Assembly: GCF_001724605.1 (NCBI RefSeq)
Contig: NZ_MEEX01000001.1
Location: 1-64,000, forward strand
Source of the DNA: Phenylobacterium sp. SCN 70-31
GTDB taxonomy: Bacteria > Pseudomonadota > Alphaproteobacteria > Caulobacterales > Caulobacteraceae
Length of the DNA stretch: 64,000 nucleotides
Direction: 5' to 3'
The number at the start of each line of letters is the position of its first letter. Position 1 is the stretch's first letter. Shown here one piece after another: positions 15,239 through 25,767 of the stretch. The position numbers and the translations under genes were made by a program. Below the pieces are notes generated by a model. It saw nothing but the letters and a program-made list of their open reading frames with translations, was not told where the DNA came from and made no database searches.

Positions 15239-15718
15239 ATGACGAAGGCATTGGAACGAGAGGTCAAGGGCATCGCCGCGCAGCCGGCCGCCGAGACCGG
15301 ACACAGCGAGGGTCGGGGCGAGGGTCGCGGCGAGGGTCGGGGCGATGGCCCGCACCCCGTGGACCGCCATGTGGGCCTGCGCATCCGCATGCGCCGCAAG
15401 GAAATGGGCGTCAGCCAGGAGCGGCTGGCCGAAGCCCTGGGCATCACCTTCCAGCAGGTGCAGAAGTACGAGCGCGGCGCGAACCGGGTCAGCGCCTCGA
15501 AGCTGTGGGAGATCGCCGCGGCGCTGAAGACACCGGTGGCCTATTTCTACGACGGCCTGGGCGACCAGGAGGCTGTGTCGGCCCAGCGCGATGCGGCCCA
15601 GGACTTCATGCTGTCGGCCGAAGGCATCGAACTGATGGCCACCTTCCCGCGCATCAGCGAACCGGCGATCCGCCGCAAGATCGTGGAACTGGTCCGCGTG
15701 GTGGCCGAAGAGATCTGA
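15239..15718 (+). CDS. XRE-family helix-turn-helix regulator
   Basis: This is a 159-residue repressor-type regulator. An unusual low-complexity N-terminal arm (GHSEGRGEGRGEGRGDG, residues 22-38) is encoded by a 12-bp tandem repeat. The cro/cI-type domain covers about residues 45-105 (RIRMRRKEMGVSQERLAEAL, ITFQQVQKYERG, NRVSASKLWEIA). A conserved C-terminal helix (AIRRKIVELVRVVAEEI) is shared with PraR/SinR-like alphaproteobacterial regulators. The ATG at 15239 follows GGGGG. A palindrome and a strong hairpin directly upstream suggest autoregulation. The Gly/Arg/Glu repeat arm is not part of the usual family and its length may vary by slippage. Confidence 0.88.
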   Translation: MTKALEREVKGIAAQPAAETGHSEGRGEGRGEGRGDGPHPVDRHVGLRIRMRRKEMGVSQERLAEALGITFQQVQKYERGANRVSASKLWEIAAALKTPVAYFYDGLGDQEAVSAQRDAAQDFMLSAEGIELMATFPRISEPAIRRKIVELVRVVAEEI

Positions 15719-16032
15719 GGCCGTCCGCGGCTCTGCGTGAAGCCACCGGCCGACTTTGAAAGGCTGGTATGGCGCGCGCCGCGCCTCTGGACTGGCCCGC
15801 GACGCCCGCCGCCCGGATCGGGCCCGGGAGGCGCGTACGACCCCGTTCCGGATTCCTGCCTTCGGATGTCTTCGATCGGGCTGGCCGCACGGCGCCCTGG
15901 GCGGCCAGCGGGTGAAGGGACCATCGAAGCCGGTCACGCTGCCGGGTCAAGCCCTGCGGGGTCTACGGCGAGAAGCGGGAGGCGGCGGTGAACCTGGCCG
16001 TCGACGGCTTCCGCGAGCACCTCAAACAGGCT
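15719..16032. other. Intergenic region, no gene supported
   Basis: These 314 bases lie between two convergent regulator genes. Several frames are open by virtue of high GC, but none has a ribosome site, recognisable domain or natural codon pattern. No clear terminator or repeat was found. Confidence 0.5.
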
Positions 16033-17292
16033 TCAGGGCGCCGGCGGCGACGTGAGCCCCTCGAAGATGGGCCGGACGTAGTGGGCGATCACGTCGTCGG
16101 GCGCGAGGCCGGGCGTCCAGAAGTGGAGGTCGGCCGCCGCATTCACCGCCGACGAGACGATCTGGGCGGCCACGTTCACGTCCACCGGCGCGATCGAGCC
16201 GTCGGCGACGCCGTCGCAGAGGATCGACGCGAACCGGTACGAAAGCTGGTGAAACTTCTGCATCAGCCCCGCCCGCATCCCTTCGGGGGCCGCGGTGAGG
16301 GCCGAGGTGCGCAGCAGCGGCGCCTCGCCGCTCATCTGATGGCGCACCAGGGCCGCGACGATGGAGACCAGCACCTCCAGCCCCGAACCGCCCGCCTGCT
16401 CGGCCGCGCGGATGGTCCGCCACATGGTCTCGAACGTGCGCTCGAAACAGGCCAGGACCAGGTCGTCCTTGGTCTCGTTGTGATGATAGAAGGCGCCCTT
16501 ACTGACGTTGAGGCGCGCCGAGATCCGCTCCACGGAGGCGCCGTGGTAGCCCTCGTCGTTGATCAGGCCGGTGGCGGCCCGAAGGAACATCTCGGCAGGC
16601 GCGTTCGGATCGGGCCCGGCGAGGTCCAGCGCCCGGGGCGCGGGCCAGGCCGCGCCCGGGGCGATCACGCCACGGGCCAGGATCGCCGACATCCGCGCGG
16701 CGGTGCGGGGATAGTCCGAAGGCGCGGTCTGGCCCTGCCAGGCGATGATCCAGAACACCTGGCTGAGCAGCAGGTGCGCACGGGCGTTGCGGTGATGCCT
16801 GGGCAGGACGCCCGTCCCCGGCAGCAGGTCGCGGAACCGCCGGAACATGCCGATGTAGGCGTCGTTGACCGGATCGGACTTCAGGGCCCGGACGTCGTTG
16901 AACACCGGCAGCGGATCGGCCTGACCCTCCTGCACCGCGCGGGCGTATTCGAACCAGGCCCCGATGAAGGCCGAAAGCCGGGCCTCGCCAGCGTCCTGCG
17001 CCCCCTCTTGGCCGGTCGCCCGTCCGATGAGCTGCTCGTAGGTCTCCAGGCCGCTGAGGAAGACGGCGGCCGCCAGTTCCTCCTTGTTGCGGAAGTAGTA
17101 GATGACGCCCGTGGGCACGAGATCGAGGCGCGCGGCCACATCGCCCAGGGTCATGCCGCGGACGCCCTTGCGGTTGATTTCCTCGATCGCCGAGCGGACG
17201 ATCGCGTTGCGCCGGGCCTCGAACCGCCGCGTCGGCTGGCGGCGGGATTTCGGATGGCCGGGCGCATCCCCCTGGTCGACGGTCATCCCCAT
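16033..17292 (-). CDS. Double TetR-type regulator (two repressors in one chain)
   Basis: This 419-residue protein contains two complete TetR/AcrR units. The first DNA-binding domain is at about residues 25-72 (GMTLGDVAARLDLVPTGVIY, then YFRNKEEL). The second is at about residues 232-285 (ASVERISARLNVSKGAFYHH, then NETKDDLV). Each is followed by its own helical ligand domain. Ordinary TetR proteins are about 200 residues and dimerise, so a fused tandem could act as a covalent pseudodimer or read two ligands. It is divergent from the CoA transferase gene at 17430 across 137 bases and probably regulates it. The start is ATG 17292 or, two codons later, 17286. Confidence 0.88.
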   Translation of the reverse strand: MGMTVDQGDAPGHPKSRRQPTRRFEARRNAIVRSAIEEINRKGVRGMTLGDVAARLDLVPTGVIYYFRNKEELAAAVFLSGLETYEQLIGRATGQEGAQDAGEARLSAFIGAWFEYARAVQEGQADPLPVFNDVRALKSDPVNDAYIGMFRRFRDLLPGTGVLPRHHRNARAHLLLSQVFWIIAWQGQTAPSDYPRTAARMSAILARGVIAPGAAWPAPRALDLAGPDPNAPAEMFLRAATGLINDEGYHGASVERISARLNVSKGAFYHHNETKDDLVLACFERTFETMWRTIRAAEQAGGSGLEVLVSIVAALVRHQMSGEAPLLRTSALTAAPEGMRAGLMQKFHQLSYRFASILCDGVADGSIAPVDVNVAAQIVSSAVNAAADLHFWTPGLAPDDVIAHYVRPIFEGLTSPPAP

Positions 17293-17429
17293 GCGGCCGT
17301 CTTAGCGCGCTTCGACGCCGGTCTCCACGGCCCTTGCCGCGTCGTCTGTTGAATCTGCGGTACGGGCTCGGTTAGGTGACGGATCGCAGGCCAGGGCGCG
17401 AGTACAGCGCCGGCGGGAGGTTTCGGACA

Positions 17430-18599
17430 ATGCTGCTCCAGGGTTTGAAGGTGGTGGAGATGGCCACCTGGGTCGCCGGTCCCAGCGCAGCCGCCGTGCT
17501 GGCCGACTGGGGCGCCGACGTGGTGAAGGTGGAGAGCCCTATCGGCGACGCCACGCGGGTCTACTATCCCGACACGCCCGAGGCCCCGAACCCGGTCTTC
17601 ACCAACGAGAACCGCGGCAAGAAGGGTGTGAAGCTCGACATCTCGAAGCCCGAGGGCCGCGAGGCGCTGAAGGCGCTGCTGCGGCAGGCCGACATCTTCA
17701 TCACCAACGTCCGCCCCGGTTCGCTCAAGCGGGCGGGACTGGATTACGAGACGCTCAAGGCCGAATGCCCGAGGCTCATCTACGGCGCGGTCACGGGATA
17801 CGGGCTGGTGGGCCCGGAAGCCGACACGCCGGCCTTCGACATGACCGCCTTCTGGACGCGCTCGGGCGTGGCCCACGCGACCATCCCCCCCGACCAGGAG
17901 CCCTTTCCCTCGCGCCCCGGCTTCGGCGACCATGTGACCGCGCTGGCGACCGTGTCGGGCATCCTGGCGGCCCTGCACGAACGCCACACCACCGGGCGCG
18001 GGCGGCTGGTGGAGAGCAGCCTGCTGCGGGCGGGCGCCTATACGGTGAGCTGGGACCTGGCGATCCAGCTCCGCTATGGCGAGGTGACGACCGCCCAGCC
18101 GCGGGACGACCGCCCCGGGCCGATCACGGGATTCTTCCGCACCAAGGACGAGCGCTGGCTGCTGTTGCTGCCCCGCACCCTGGACTGCTTCACCCAGCTC
18201 ATGATCGCCCTGGACCGGCCCGAGGTCCTGGCCGAGCCGCGCTACGAGCCCCCGGTGGCCGACCAGCAGTCCGTGCGCGAGATCCGGGCCATCTGCGACG
18301 AGGCGTTCGCCGGCATGACGCTGGAGGAGGTGGGCGCGCGCCTGACCGCCGCGGACCTGGCCTGGGCGCCGATGGGCACGCTGGCCGACCTGGCCCAGGC
18401 GCCGTTCGCCCACGACGCCGGCTGTTTCGAGATGGTGGACGACGGCTGGGGCCGGATGTTCCCCCTGCCCGCCTCGCCGGCCCGCTTCCCCGAGGGCGCG
18501 CCGCCGGTGAACCGGCCGGCGCCCAAGCTGGGCGAGCACACGCGCGAGGTGCTGGAGGCCGCGGGCCTGACGCCCGACGAGATCGCCGCGGTGCTCTGA
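17430..18599 (+). CDS. CaiB/BaiF family III CoA transferase
   Basis: This 389-residue enzyme transfers CoA between carboxylic acids in the cytoplasm. The N-terminal Rossmann-like domain includes EMATWVAGPSAAAVLADWGA and VVKVESPIGD. The catalytic aspartate is in PAFDMTAFWTRSG (about residue 151). RGRLVESSLLRAGAYTVSWD and the C-terminal swap region (APKLGEHTREVLEAAGL) are family features. The start is ATG 17430, 10 bases after GGGAGG; an earlier in-frame ATG at 17376 would add 18 Arg-rich residues. The natural acid is unknown. Divergence from the double TetR gene suggests an inducible catabolic function. Confidence 0.92.
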   Translation: MLLQGLKVVEMATWVAGPSAAAVLADWGADVVKVESPIGDATRVYYPDTPEAPNPVFTNENRGKKGVKLDISKPEGREALKALLRQADIFITNVRPGSLKRAGLDYETLKAECPRLIYGAVTGYGLVGPEADTPAFDMTAFWTRSGVAHATIPPDQEPFPSRPGFGDHVTALATVSGILAALHERHTTGRGRLVESSLLRAGAYTVSWDLAIQLRYGEVTTAQPRDDRPGPITGFFRTKDERWLLLLPRTLDCFTQLMIALDRPEVLAEPRYEPPVADQQSVREIRAICDEAFAGMTLEEVGARLTAADLAWAPMGTLADLAQAPFAHDAGCFEMVDDGWGRMFPLPASPARFPEGAPPVNRPAPKLGEHTREVLEAAGLTPDEIAAVL

Positions 18600-18614
18600 C
18601 GGGCGGGCGGCGCG

Positions 18615-18646
18615 AAAAAGGGCCGCGCAGACCAGCCGCGCGGCCC
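18615..18646 (-). terminator. Intrinsic terminator downstream of upp
   Basis: GGGCCGCGC (18620-18628) and GCGCGGCCC (18638-18646) form a perfect 9-bp stem with a 9-base loop. Read on the minus strand, the stem is followed by CTTTTT (the complement of AAAAAG at 18615-18620). It lies between the convergent CoA transferase and upp genes and should end the urc1-urc4-upp transcript. On the plus strand no T-run follows. Confidence 0.75.
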
Positions 18647-18819
18647 GGAAGTTCGAGGAAGGAGAACGCCCCGAGAGGGCGTCCCCAATCTGACCGACGA
18701 TCAGTTGGCGGCAACGACGACGCTCTCCGCGACAGGATTATGCCGAGGATCGCCCAGGATGGCGGCATGGACGCCCCGCGGCGCCCGAAACCGCAGCAAA
18801 AGCGTTTCCCGGCGCGACG

Positions 18820-19449
<630 letters not shown>

Positions 19450-19460
19450 GCGCACTCCCC

Positions 19461-20621
19461 TCAGAAAACCGTGCCGTCGCTGAGGACGGCGATGGGCGGC
19501 CCGCCGTCGGCCCGCCGCTCGCGCGCGATGCGCCGGCCCGCGGCCCAGGTCCCGCCTTCCAGCACGCGGGCCAGGGGGAAGGCGTCGGCCGACACGCCCA
19601 GGCGCTCGCGGACGCGAGGCGCGATGCGGTCGAGCAGGGCGACGGTGAGCGCCCGCCATCCGACGACGAGCGGCCCGTCCACCGGATGCGCCCGCGCCGC
19701 GTCGGCCGGATCGGCCAGGGCGAGCACGCCCATGTCCACGAAGAGGCCGCCGTTGCGGTACTCGGCGAGCCCGGTCAGGCCGTCGATCTCCACGACCTCG
19801 ATCCCCGCCCACTGGAGCGGCTCGATCAGGGAGTAGCTCATCCACTGGCTGAGCTTGTGCAGCGGCACGTAGCCGTCGACGTCGGGATGGGTCCAGCAGT
19901 CGCCGAGCGACACCCCGCCCAGGCTGAGGCGGCCGGGCCAGATGGGGCCGAGGCGCGCGAGCAGCGTCTCAAGGATAGCCGACGCGGGCAGACGCCCGCC
20001 CGCCGCCTGCGCCGCCAGCTCGTCGAAGAGGACCGCCGGACGGCCGACGGCGGCGCCCAGGCGGCGCAGCAGCTCGGCGCGCCCCTCCAGCCCCACCAGC
20101 GGATTGTCGTCGGCCACCTGGAACGCCCGGGCCAGCATCGCGGCGTCCACCCGCTCCAGGGCGTCGGTGCGGAGCGGGCGGGCCGGGTCCGACGACAGGG
20201 CGCCGGATTCGAACAGGCGCAGCGAGGCGACGCCCAAGCCCTCGGATCGGGCGAGGACGGCGCCCGTGGGGGCGTCGCGGTAGCGCCACGCCATTCCGGC
20301 CCCCGCGTCCAGAAGCACCGAGGGGATGACGAGGTCGAACGCCGCGCGGCCCAGGTCGGCCCGGTCACGGGGCTTGTCCAGCTCGGCCCACAGGTCGCGG
20401 CCGCCCGCCGCGAAGTGCCGCCAGCGGGCATGGAATGGAACCTTCAGATCGGGATAGTTCGCCCGCACCACCTCGGCGGTGAGGTCGGCGGCGGCGTCGA
20501 GGCGAGAGAGGTCCAGCCGCCATCCGGCGAGGCCGCCCGCCTCGGCCAGCCCCAGCATCTCGTGCGCGCGATCCCGCACCGCCCGCGCGGTGAGGAGGGA
20601 TCGGGCCTGGTCTTGGGACAT
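19461..20621 (-). CDS. urc4: URC4/urg3 family uracil catabolism protein (DUF1688)
   Basis: This 386-residue protein matches the DUF1688 family, whose yeast member Urc4 is needed to use uracil as nitrogen source after conversion to UMP. Recognisable stretches include [56 protein letters not shown] and [17 protein letters not shown]. The catalytic chemistry of the family is not well established. It lies 4 bases after the URC1-like gene and 11 before upp, the classic bacterial URC arrangement. The start [10 protein letters not shown] at 20621 has AGCCGATG-type upstream sequence with a modest ribosome site. Cytoplasmic, no signal or membrane segment. Confidence 0.9.
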   Translation of the reverse strand: MSQDQARSLLTARAVRDRAHEMLGLAEAGGLAGWRLDLSRLDAAADLTAEVVRANYPDLKVPFHARWRHFAAGGRDLWAELDKPRDRADLGRAAFDLVIPSVLLDAGAGMAWRYRDAPTGAVLARSEGLGVASLRLFESGALSSDPARPLRTDALERVDAAMLARAFQVADDNPLVGLEGRAELLRRLGAAVGRPAVLFDELAAQAAGGRLPASAILETLLARLGPIWPGRLSLGGVSLGDCWTHPDVDGYVPLHKLSQWMSYSLIEPLQWAGIEVVEIDGLTGLAEYRNGGLFVDMGVLALADPADAARAHPVDGPLVVGWRALTVALLDRIAPRVRERLGVSADAFPLARVLEGGTWAAGRRIARERRADGGPPIAVLSDGTVF

Positions 20622-20625
20622 CGGC

Positions 20626-21882
20626 TCAGAAATCCTTCAGGTCCCGGCCCACCACGCGCTTCAGGTCGTCGTCGGACGGCGCGCCTTCGGGCGTGAAGTA
20701 GCCGGCGGCCTTCTTGGCCTCCATCTCGACGCTGGCGTCGGGCGGGATCAGTTCGTCCGGGATCGGCACGCGCTCGCCGATCTCGACGCCGCCGGCCGCC
20801 AGGGCGTCGTACTTCATGTTGGACATGGACACGAAGCGGTCGATCCGGCGGACGCCCAGCCAGTGGATCACGTCGGGCATGAGCTGCTGGAAGCGGGCGT
20901 CCTGGACGCCGGCCACGCATTCGGTGCGCTCGAAATAGGTGGCCGCCTGGTCGCCGCCCGGCTGGCGCTTGCGGGCGTTGTAGACGAGGAACTTGGTCAC
21001 CTCGCCAAGCGCCCGGCCCTCCTTGCGATTGTAGACGATCAGGCCCGTGCCGCCGGCCTGGGCCTGGCGCGTCGCCTCCTCGATCCCGTGGGTGAGATAG
21101 GGGCGGCAGGTGCAGATGTCGGAGCCGAAGACATCGGAGCCGTTGCACTCGTCGTGGACGCGGCAGGTGAGCGGGACCGTGCGGTCGCCCAGCTTCGCGG
21201 CGTCGCCGAAGATGTACAGGGTGATCCCGCCGATGGGCGGCAGGAAGACCGAGAGATCGGGGCGGGTGACCAGCTCGGGATACATGCCGCCGGTCTGTTC
21301 GAAGAGGGTGCGGCGGAGCTGCTGCTCCTCGACGCCGAACCGGGCGGCGACACCGGGCAGATGCCAGACGGGATCGATGGCGGCCTTGGTGACGGCCACA
21401 TCGCCGGTGTCGTGCAGGACCTCGCCGTCGGGCTTCAGCCGGCCGGCGCGGATCGCCTCGTGGATCTCGGGCAGGTCGATGCGGGCCTTGGTGACGGCGA
21501 TGGTGGGACGGATGTCGACGCCCTCGGCGATCTCGGGGGCGAAGTCCTCGGCGATGCGCGCGCCCCAGGGATCGAGCGAGACGATCCGGCCGGGCTCGCT
21601 CCACTGCGGATGCGGGCCGACCGGCACGACCGGGTGGGTGTTGATCAGTTCGGGCCGCACCATCGGATCCATCGCTCCCGAGGCGACCGCCAGGGCGCGA
21701 TAGACGGAATAGGCGCCGCCGTGGGCGCCGATGGCGTTGCGATCCGGGCCCGCGTTGACCGTGGCCACCACCGGACCGCGCTCGCGGGCGGTGGGGGCGT
21801 CCCACCGGATCGGGAAGCGGCTGGGCGCGCCTCCGCCCGGGTGGGACGTGAGACGGATATGGGATGTCCTGTTGCCGGACAT
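20626..21882 (-). CDS. urc1: URC1-type GTP cyclohydrolase II homologue for uracil catabolism
   Basis: This 418-residue protein is longer than riboflavin RibA (about 200 residues), because about 200 extra N-terminal residues (ITSHPGG-like start, RPELINTHPVVPVGPHPQWS) precede the cyclohydrolase domain. The zinc ligands are Cys246, Cys257 and Cys259 in CRVHDECNGSDVFGSDICTC, with the same spacing as RibA. This long architecture is that of Urc1, which acts on a uracil-derived nucleotide rather than in riboflavin synthesis. Adjacent urc4 and upp support that reading. The start ATG at 21882 is preceded by GGAGG 13 bases upstream and by a terminator-like leader hairpin. It is the first gene of the minus-strand operon, divergent from urease. 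Confidence 0.9.
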   Translation of the reverse strand: MSGNRTSHIRLTSHPGGGAPSRFPIRWDAPTARERGPVVATVNAGPDRNAIGAHGGAYSVYRALAVASGAMDPMVRPELINTHPVVPVGPHPQWSEPGRIVSLDPWGARIAEDFAPEIAEGVDIRPTIAVTKARIDLPEIHEAIRAGRLKPDGEVLHDTGDVAVTKAAIDPVWHLPGVAARFGVEEQQLRRTLFEQTGGMYPELVTRPDLSVFLPPIGGITLYIFGDAAKLGDRTVPLTCRVHDECNGSDVFGSDICTCRPYLTHGIEEATRQAQAGGTGLIVYNRKEGRALGEVTKFLVYNARKRQPGGDQAATYFERTECVAGVQDARFQQLMPDVIHWLGVRRIDRFVSMSNMKYDALAAGGVEIGERVPIPDELIPPDASVEMEAKKAAGYFTPEGAPSDDDLKRVVGRDLKDF

Positions 21883-21922
21883 GACGGAACGAACCTCCAG
21901 AGTCGGAAAGGCCCAGAATCGA

Positions 21923-21958
21923 AAAGGCCCCCGCCGGGTTCGCCGGCGCAGAGCCTTT
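21923..21958 (-). terminator. Terminator-like hairpin in the urc1 leader (attenuator candidate)
   Basis: On the minus strand AAAGGC pairs with GCCTTT, enclosing an internal loop, a GCCGG/CCGGC stem and a 5-base CGAAC loop, then TTCGATT follows. It ends about 40 bases before the urc1 start codon, inside the leader if transcription begins farther upstream. It may attenuate the urc operon or end a short upstream RNA. Confidence 0.5.
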
Positions 21959-22077
21959 GAGAGCGAACACTGATCCCAGACGCGCGGCTTGGCAAGAAGC
22001 CGGCGGCGAGGACGTCTTCGAGGCGTGTCGTTGGGGACACCGGCGAAACTCTCCGTCGACCCGACACCGGAGAGCGA

Positions 22078-22094
22078 CGCCCAAAAATTGGGCG
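22078..22094. promoter_or_regulatory. 17-bp palindrome, operator candidate for urc/ure
   Basis: CGCCCAA-AAA-TTGGGCG is a perfect palindrome with a 3-base A centre, placed in the middle of the divergent region 71 bases upstream of ureD. The symmetry suits a dimeric repressor. No regulator gene lies next to it. Confidence 0.4.
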
Positions 22095-22164
22095 CCGGCC
22101 GTTGACGGCCCCCCGCCACGCGGCGTTGTCTGGACACCTCCGAGGACCACCGCAGGGTGTGCCG

Positions 22165-22998
22165 ATGATTCAGGGTCCCGCCGCGCTGCCCGACCTGCCC
22201 GCCCTCCAGCGGGCCCGTGGCTGCGGCCGGATTTCCGTACGCGCCGAGGACGGCCGCACGCGCCTGTCGCGTCTGTACCAGGAGGGATGCGCGCAGATCC
22301 GCCTTCCCGACGACGCGGACGCGCCGGGTCCCGAGGCGGTGCTGATCAACACGGCCGGCGGCGTGACAGGCGGCGACCGGATGAGCTGGTCGGCGGAGGC
22401 CGGGGCGGGCGCGCGGCTGACCCTCACGACCCAGGCCTGCGAGAAGGTCTACCGCGCGCGGGACGGCTCGGCCGACATCGAGGCCGCCCTCGTGGCCGGG
22501 CCGGGCGCGCGCCTGGACTGGCTGCCGCAGGAGGCCATCGTCTTCGACGGCGGCGGCGTGCGCCGCCGGCTGGACGCCGACCTGGACGAGACCGCCGAAC
22601 TCCTCGCCTGCGAGGCCGTGGTGCTGGGCCGCACGGCGCGGGACGAGACCGTCCGTTACGGCGAGGTGCGCGACCGCTGGCGGATCCGGCGGGGCGGCCG
22701 GCTGCTGTTCGCCGACGACCTGCGCCTTTGCGGCCCGATCGCCGAGATCGGCGCCCAGCCGGCGGCCCTGGGCGGCGCGCGGGCCTTCGCCTCGCTGCTG
22801 CTGGTCTGCAAGGAGCCGGGTCGCTTCCTGGCGCCGGTGCGCGCGGCCCTGGGCCCCGGCGGCGGGGCCAGCGCCTTCGACGGCCGGCTGTTCGCGCGGG
22901 TGACGGCGCCCGACGGCTTCAAGCTGCGCCGGGCGCTGATCCCCGCGCTGGAGGCGCTGCGCGGCGGCGCCCCCCTGCCCCGGGTCTGGAGGCTCTGA
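22165..22998 (+). CDS. ureD: Urease accessory protein UreD
   Basis: This 277-residue UreD/UreH protein helps assemble the nickel centre of urease by bridging apo-urease and UreF-UreG. Family features include [44 protein letters not shown] and ACEAVVLGR. The start MIQGPAAL at 22165 is the first ATG in the coding region. It is the first gene of the urease operon and its stop overlaps the ureA start (TGATG). Cytoplasmic. Confidence 0.95.
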   Translation: MIQGPAALPDLPALQRARGCGRISVRAEDGRTRLSRLYQEGCAQIRLPDDADAPGPEAVLINTAGGVTGGDRMSWSAEAGAGARLTLTTQACEKVYRARDGSADIEAALVAGPGARLDWLPQEAIVFDGGGVRRRLDADLDETAELLACEAVVLGRTARDETVRYGEVRDRWRIRRGGRLLFADDLRLCGPIAEIGAQPAALGGARAFASLLLVCKEPGRFLAPVRAALGPGGGASAFDGRLFARVTAPDGFKLRRALIPALEALRGGAPLPRVWRL

Positions 22999-23300
22999 TG
23001 AACCTGACCCCGCGGGAGAAGGACAAGCTGCTGGTCGCCATGGCGGCCGAGGTGGCGCGCAAGCGCCTGGCCCGCGGCGTGAAGCTGAACCATCCCGAGG
23101 CCGTGGCGCTGATCACCGACTTCGTGGTCGAGGGCGCCCGCGATGGCCGCTCGGTGGCCGACCTGATGGAGGCCGGCGCCCATGTGATCGCGCGCGAGCA
23201 GGTCATGACGGGCGTCGCCGAGATGATCCACGACGTCCAGGTCGAGGCCACCTTTCCCGACGGAACCAAGCTGGTGACCGTCCATCATCCCATCCGCTGA
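22998..23300 (+). CDS. ureA: Urease gamma subunit
   Basis: This is the 100-residue gamma subunit of urease, structural part of the (alpha beta gamma)3 enzyme. It shows the typical start [39 protein letters not shown] and the end [15 protein letters not shown]. The ATG overlaps the ureD stop codon by one base, so translation is coupled. Unlike compact urease operons, the next structural subunit (ureB) is separated by an extra membrane-protein gene. Confidence 0.97.
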   Translation: MNLTPREKDKLLVAMAAEVARKRLARGVKLNHPEAVALITDFVVEGARDGRSVADLMEAGAHVIAREQVMTGVAEMIHDVQVEATFPDGTKLVTVHHPIR

Positions 23301-23311
23301 CGGAGACCCCC

Positions 23312-23674
23312 ATGCGCGGAACCGGTCGCAACGCCCCTTTCATCGCAGGCGGGGGAGGAACCGCCCCCTCCACCGCTTCGCGGTTCCCCTCCCTCGCGCG
23401 CGGGGGAGGACACGCCCCCTCCACCGCTTCGCGGTTCCCCTCCCCCGCGCGCGGGGGAGGAATCGGGTGGCGGGCGGATCTGGTCCGCGGGCTGGCGCTG
23501 GCGGCGGCGCCGGGCCTCGCGTTCGCCCATCCCGGCCATCACGAGGAGCTGACCCTGGCCCAGCAGGCCTGGCACCTGGTCTCGCAGCCCGACCACCTGC
23601 TGGCGTTCGGCGCGCTCGTCGCGGTGATCGCGGCCGGCGGCTGGACCTGGGCCCGGCGGCGGGCCGGCCGGTGA
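23312..23674 (+). CDS. Small membrane protein between ureA and ureB, carrying an in-frame repeat insertion
   Basis: This is a 120-residue ORF. After a short start ([16 protein letters not shown]) come two nearly identical 17-residue units (each with [10 protein letters not shown] and ARGGG) encoded by hairpin repeats. Then comes what appears to be the native protein: a hydrophobic stretch [40 protein letters not shown] and a C-terminal helix ending WARRRAGR. The AHPGH start of the mature part resembles the N-terminus of HupE/UreJ nickel-transport proteins, but the protein is far too short to be one. The ribosome site is GGAG before 23312. The repeat has probably split the signal peptide's n-region without breaking the frame. 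Function is unknown; a nickel or metal-related role is inference from context. Confidence 0.7.
   Translation: MRGTGRNAPFIAGGGGTAPSTASRFPSLARGGGHAPSTASRFPSPARGGGIGWRADLVRGLALAAAPGLAFAHPGHHEELTLAQQAWHLVSQPDHLLAFGALVAVIAAGGWTWARRRAGR
23362..23461. repeat. Two tandem copies of a 49-bp hairpin repeat, in frame within a gene
   Basis: Copies span 23362-23410 and 23413-23461 and differ by about one base. Each contains CGCCCCCTCCACCGCTTCGC and ends in CGCGCGGGGGAGGA, so CCTCCC and GGGGAGG can pair. The period is 51 bases, exactly 17 codons, so the reading frame survives. Related sequences occur at 25729-25757 and 36824-36957. Confidence 0.85.
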
Positions 23675-23684
23675 TCGTCGGGCC

Positions 23685-23989
23685 GTGATCCCGGGCGAGA
23701 TCATCCCGGCCGAGGGCGACCTCGAGCTGAACGCCGGCCGGCCGGTGACGGTGCTGCGCGTGGCCAACACGGGCGACCGGCCGATCCAGGTGGGCAGCCA
23801 CTACCATTTCGCCGAGACCAACCCGGCGCTGGCGTTCGACCGCGCCGCCGCGCGCGGCCAACGGCTGGATATCCCGGCCGGGACGGCGGTGCGTTTCGAG
23901 CCCGGCCAGACGCGGGAGGTCGGGCTGGTCCCGCTGGCCGGCGCGCGCGCGGTCTACGGGTTCCGTCAGGACGTGATGGGGAGCCTCTG

Positions 23990-23990
<1 letters not shown>
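23685..23990 (+). CDS. ureB: Urease beta subunit
   Basis: This 101-residue urease beta subunit starts at GTG 23685 ([20 protein letters not shown]) and contains the conserved [19 protein letters not shown] and [19 protein letters not shown]. It lies 10 bases after the small membrane gene and its stop overlaps ureC (TGATG). The usual [10 protein letters not shown] end is intact. Confidence 0.96.
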
Positions 23991-25699
<1,709 letters not shown>

Positions 25700-25728
25700 T
25701 GACCACCATCACCGACGACGCTTCACCG

Positions 25729-25757
25729 CCCCTCCTCCCCCATCGGGGGAGGGGAGG
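25729..25757. repeat. Hairpin repeat at the ureC-ureE junction
   Basis: CCTCCCCC (25734-25741) pairs perfectly with GGGGGAGG (25745-25752), with further C-rich and G-rich flanks. It shares the CCTCCCCC/GGGGGAGG signature of the repeats at 23362 and 36824. Similar 18-base sequences, ATGACCACCATCACCGAC (25699) and ATGACGCCCATCACCGAC (25768), flank it, as if the target had been duplicated. Confidence 0.7.
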
Positions 25758-25767
25758 AAAGATGCAC

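Larger units (their letters stand above)
21883..22164. promoter_or_regulatory. Hairpin-rich divergent urc/ure control region
   Basis: These 282 bases must hold promoters for the urc operon (minus) and the urease operon (plus). Six non-overlapping inverted repeats follow one another: 21923-21958, 21985-22002 (CGGCTT/AAGCCG), 22025-22040 (GTGTC/GACAC), 22049-22074 (CTCTCCG/CGGAGAG), 22078-22094 (CGCCCAA/TTGGGCG) and 22097-22110 (GGCCGT/ACGGCC). The GC-rich background raises the chance of spurious stems, but the density is notable. A GG-N10-GC spacing at 21991-22004 on the plus strand could be a weak sigma-54 element, although its -12 part does not match TTGC. Confidence 0.5.

Noticed and set aside
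15737..15991. 84-codon ORF between the XRE and double TetR genes
   Set aside because: No ribosome site, random composition and no recognisable domain.
18701..18819. Minus-strand frame continuing after upp, ending near 18710
   Set aside because: It has a protein-like end (HNPVAESVVVAAN) but no start codon of its own outside the upp region and no ribosome site.
21991..22004. Sigma-54 promoter upstream of ureD
   Set aside because: GG-N10-GC spacing is present but the -12 element does not match TTGC, and such spacing is frequent by chance at this GC content. It is only mentioned as weak.
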